Shown here: positions 33,239-34,898 of the stretch, piece after piece
How the letters are laid out: each line of letters begins with the position of its first letter
Position numbering within the stretch: the first letter of the stretch is position 1
Source: Opitutaceae bacterium
Lineage (GTDB): Bacteria; Verrucomicrobiota; Verrucomicrobiia; Opitutales; Opitutaceae
NCBI GenBank assembly: GCA_947474995.1
Contig: CANJNJ010000045.1
Coordinates: 1-34,898 of the forward strand
Direction: 5' to 3'
DNA: 34,898 nucleotides
The notes under the pieces: model-generated
Database searches by the model: none
Told to the model about the DNA's origin: nothing
The model's input: the letters and a program-made list of their open reading frames with translations, nothing else
Program-made: the position numbers and the translations under genes

Positions 33239-34420
33239 ATGAGCCACCAACCCCGCTTGTTTTCCTGTCTTCGTTTCTCGTTTCCGCGGCTGCTCGCCGT
33301 GTTTTCTTGCGTCGTGCTGGCCACGGCTCTTCGCGCCGCCGAGCAGGCGCCGTTGAAGCGTTACTTGTACCTCGGTTTTCCGGATGGCGCCCAGGCGGCG
33401 GTTTCACCGCACGCCCCGGGTATTGCCGTCTACGATATCGATGACGGTCACAAGTTCGTCCGCTTCATTTCGATTCCCAATTTCACCCAGGGTGGGGGCA
33501 AAGGGGTCAACGCCCGCGAACTCGGGTTGCGGGGACTTTGTGTCAGCCTCGCCAACCACGCCGCGTATTACACCGCGGAAAACGGCTGGGTCGGCTGCTT
33601 CGATTTGGAGACGGAAAAAGTCGTGTGGGAAAAGCACCTGCCCGAGGGCGGCGATCGGGCCGATATCACGCTCGACGGGAAAAAACTCTACATTCCGACC
33701 GGCTATTGGGACCGCGGCGTGGGCGGCGGCCTGCTGGTCGTCGATGCGCACACCGGCAACGTGCTGAAGCGGCTCGGCGGGCTCGGGGCCGGTGCGCACA
33801 ATTCCTTCGTGACCCTCGACGGCAAATTCGTGCTGGTCACCGGCATCGAGTGGATCGCGATGTTTCGCACTTCGGACGAGGAAAAGGTCATGTATCTAAA
33901 CGATATCGGCGACGGCGGAATGTTTCCGTTCACCGTGGATAGCAAACTGGAGAAAGCCTACATCAGTCGCTACCGCCATGTCGGCGTCGATATCATCGAC
34001 CTGAAATCTGGCGCCAAGATTCACACTTTCCAGGATGGCCGGCCGCCGATTCCGCGCCGGACGCATGGCTCGGCCCTGACGCCGGACGAAAAGGAACTTT
34101 GGTTGAGCGACCAGGCCGGCAAGCGGCTGCTCGTCATGGACAACACGGTGTTCCCGCCGGTGCTGAAGCAGGAAATCCCGTTGATTCGCGATGGTCACGG
34201 CTGGGTCCTCTTCAGCATGGATGGACGTTTTGCGTGGACCCACACGGAAGAGGTCTTCGACGCCCACACCAAGAAACTCGTGGCGACGCTGAAGGATGAA
34301 AACGGCAAGCCGTTGACGGGCTCCAAGTATTTCGAAGTTCATTTCCGGGGAAAAAAGGTAGTGGCGGTCGGCAACCAGTTTCCGCTCGGCCGGGCCACGG
34401 TTCCTGCCAGTTCGGAATGA
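33239..34420 (+). CDS. Secreted YncE-like beta-propeller protein (second paralogue)
   Basis: 393 residues from ATG 33239; the frame extends 44 codons upstream through the palindrome, which is not coding-like. Signal peptide about 9-32 (FSFPRLLAVFSCVVLATALRAA). Propeller blades: IAVYDIDDGHKFVRFISIPN, GWVGCFDLETEKVVWEKHLP, ADITLDGKKLYIPTG, LVVDAHTGNVLKRLGGLG, HGSALTPDEKELWLSDQAGKRLLVMD, HGWVLFSMDGRFAWTHTEEVFDAHTKKLVATL. Paralogue of the protein at 22992-24350 but without its Gly/Ala/Lys insert. Its stop overlaps the start of the cytochrome c lipoprotein gene as ATGA, so the two are translationally coupled and probably interact in the periplasm. Confidence 0.85.
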   Translation: MSHQPRLFSCLRFSFPRLLAVFSCVVLATALRAAEQAPLKRYLYLGFPDGAQAAVSPHAPGIAVYDIDDGHKFVRFISIPNFTQGGGKGVNARELGLRGLCVSLANHAAYYTAENGWVGCFDLETEKVVWEKHLPEGGDRADITLDGKKLYIPTGYWDRGVGGGLLVVDAHTGNVLKRLGGLGAGAHNSFVTLDGKFVLVTGIEWIAMFRTSDEEKVMYLNDIGDGGMFPFTVDSKLEKAYISRYRHVGVDIIDLKSGAKIHTFQDGRPPIPRRTHGSALTPDEKELWLSDQAGKRLLVMDNTVFPPVLKQEIPLIRDGHGWVLFSMDGRFAWTHTEEVFDAHTKKLVATLKDENGKPLTGSKYFEVHFRGKKVVAVGNQFPLGRATVPASSE

Positions 34421-34898
34421 ACCGCGGCTGGTGGTCGCTGGCCGCGCTTGGTTTGCTCGCCGGCGGATGCCGCCTGACGGATTCGCCGGCGCCGTCGCCC
34501 ACGGCCGCGTCCGCTTCGCCGGAGGTTTCGGTTGCGTCGGCTGACCTGCCGACGGATCGCGAACTCTGGCGCCTGAGCCGCGACCTCGCGGTGGTGGAAG
34601 CAGGACGGGCGGCGTTCAGTTCGTCGTCCTGCCGGACGTGCCACGGCTTTTACCTGACCGGCGGCGCCGCCCCCAACCTGATGGACCAGGGCTGGCTGCA
34701 TGGCGGCACGCCGCGGGAGGTGTTTGGCACCATCACGCGAGGTGTGCCCAGCAAAGGGATGCCGACCTGGGGTGTTGTGCTGGGCCCAAAGGTGATCACC
34801 ACACTCGTCGCCTACATCTTCAGTTTTCACCAAGAAGGGGAGCCGATCGAAGCGCAGGCTTCGTTCACCCCGTTTATTCCGAGGTATGACCCGCCGTG
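34417..34898 (+). CDS. Lipoprotein cytochrome c, 3' end beyond the window
   Basis: My own reading from ATG 34417, open to the last base (160 codons). The start MNRGWWSLAALGLLAGGC is a lipoprotein signal with lipobox LAGGC (Cys at residue 18), followed by a Pro/Ser/Ala linker. The haem motif is CRTCH (about residues 70-74, in FSSSSCRTCHGFYLTGGAAPNL), and GMPTW supplies the distal Met, so this is a class I c-type cytochrome anchored to a membrane facing the periplasm. A region like a conserved helix follows (VITTLVAYIFSF). ATGA overlap with the YncE-like gene places it in the same operon. The true length is unknown. Confidence 0.85.
   Translation, partial: MNRGWWSLAALGLLAGGCRLTDSPAPSPTAASASPEVSVASADLPTDRELWRLSRDLAVVEAGRAAFSSSSCRTCHGFYLTGGAAPNLMDQGWLHGGTPREVFGTITRGVPSKGMPTWGVVLGPKVITTLVAYIFSFHQEGEPIEAQASFTPFIPRYDPP

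Overview
The window looks like a chromosomal piece of a GC-rich Verrucomicrobiota bacterium, most likely Opitutaceae-like. Support: a PSCyt1/DUF1549/DUF1553 protein paired with a DUF1501 protein, a PVC-type membrane-bound dehydrogenase ending in cytochrome c, a long TonB-dependent receptor with an N-terminal CarboxypepD_reg-like domain, and dense small palindromic repeats between genes. The taxonomic call is inference; there is no rRNA, tRNA or ribosomal protein gene to anchor it.

Layout. 1-967: no convincing gene. 968-4990: signalling block of a LuxR-type response regulator, a PAS histidine kinase (ATGA overlap) and a receiver-kinase hybrid. 5057-5320: small membrane protein. 5627-9642 (minus): cytochrome c/helix-hairpin-helix fusion and two secreted PQQ-type beta-propellers, an accessory cassette that looks imported. 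9970-10302: solitary HepT-like gene that has lost its start. 10791-15671: PSCyt1/DUF1549/DUF1553 gene plus DUF1501 gene. 16293-22063 (minus): mutT-like Nudix gene, a 908-residue two-lobed altronate dehydratase (UxaA)-like protein, glpF and glpK. 22549-22806: small hydrophobic protein. 22992-27326 (minus): TonB-dependent receptor followed by a secreted YncE-like propeller. 27734-34898 (plus): PVC-type dehydrogenase/cytochrome c, lactate permease, SnoaL/DUF4440-like secreted protein, a second YncE-like propeller, and a lipoprotein cytochrome c cut by the window end.

How the genes fit together. The recurring theme is exported redox and beta-propeller proteins (five separate genes carry CxxCH haem motifs, four carry propellers) next to uptake systems for small carbon sources (glycerol, lactate, a TonB substrate, sugar acids).

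The most unusual layer is the repeats. Two pairs of REPIN-like inverted repeats that share GGGGTC...GACCCC ends bracket two gene cassettes: 6150-6219 with 9895-9963 around the PQQ genes, and two 146-bp units at 10478-10623 and 15935-16080, differing at one base, around the PSCyt1/DUF1501 pair. Two of these elements lie exactly at the broken 5' ends of neighbouring genes. No transposase or RAYT gene is present in the window. Other palindromic elements include a 155-170 bp element with terminal inverted repeats in two opposite copies and a perfect 42-bp palindrome.
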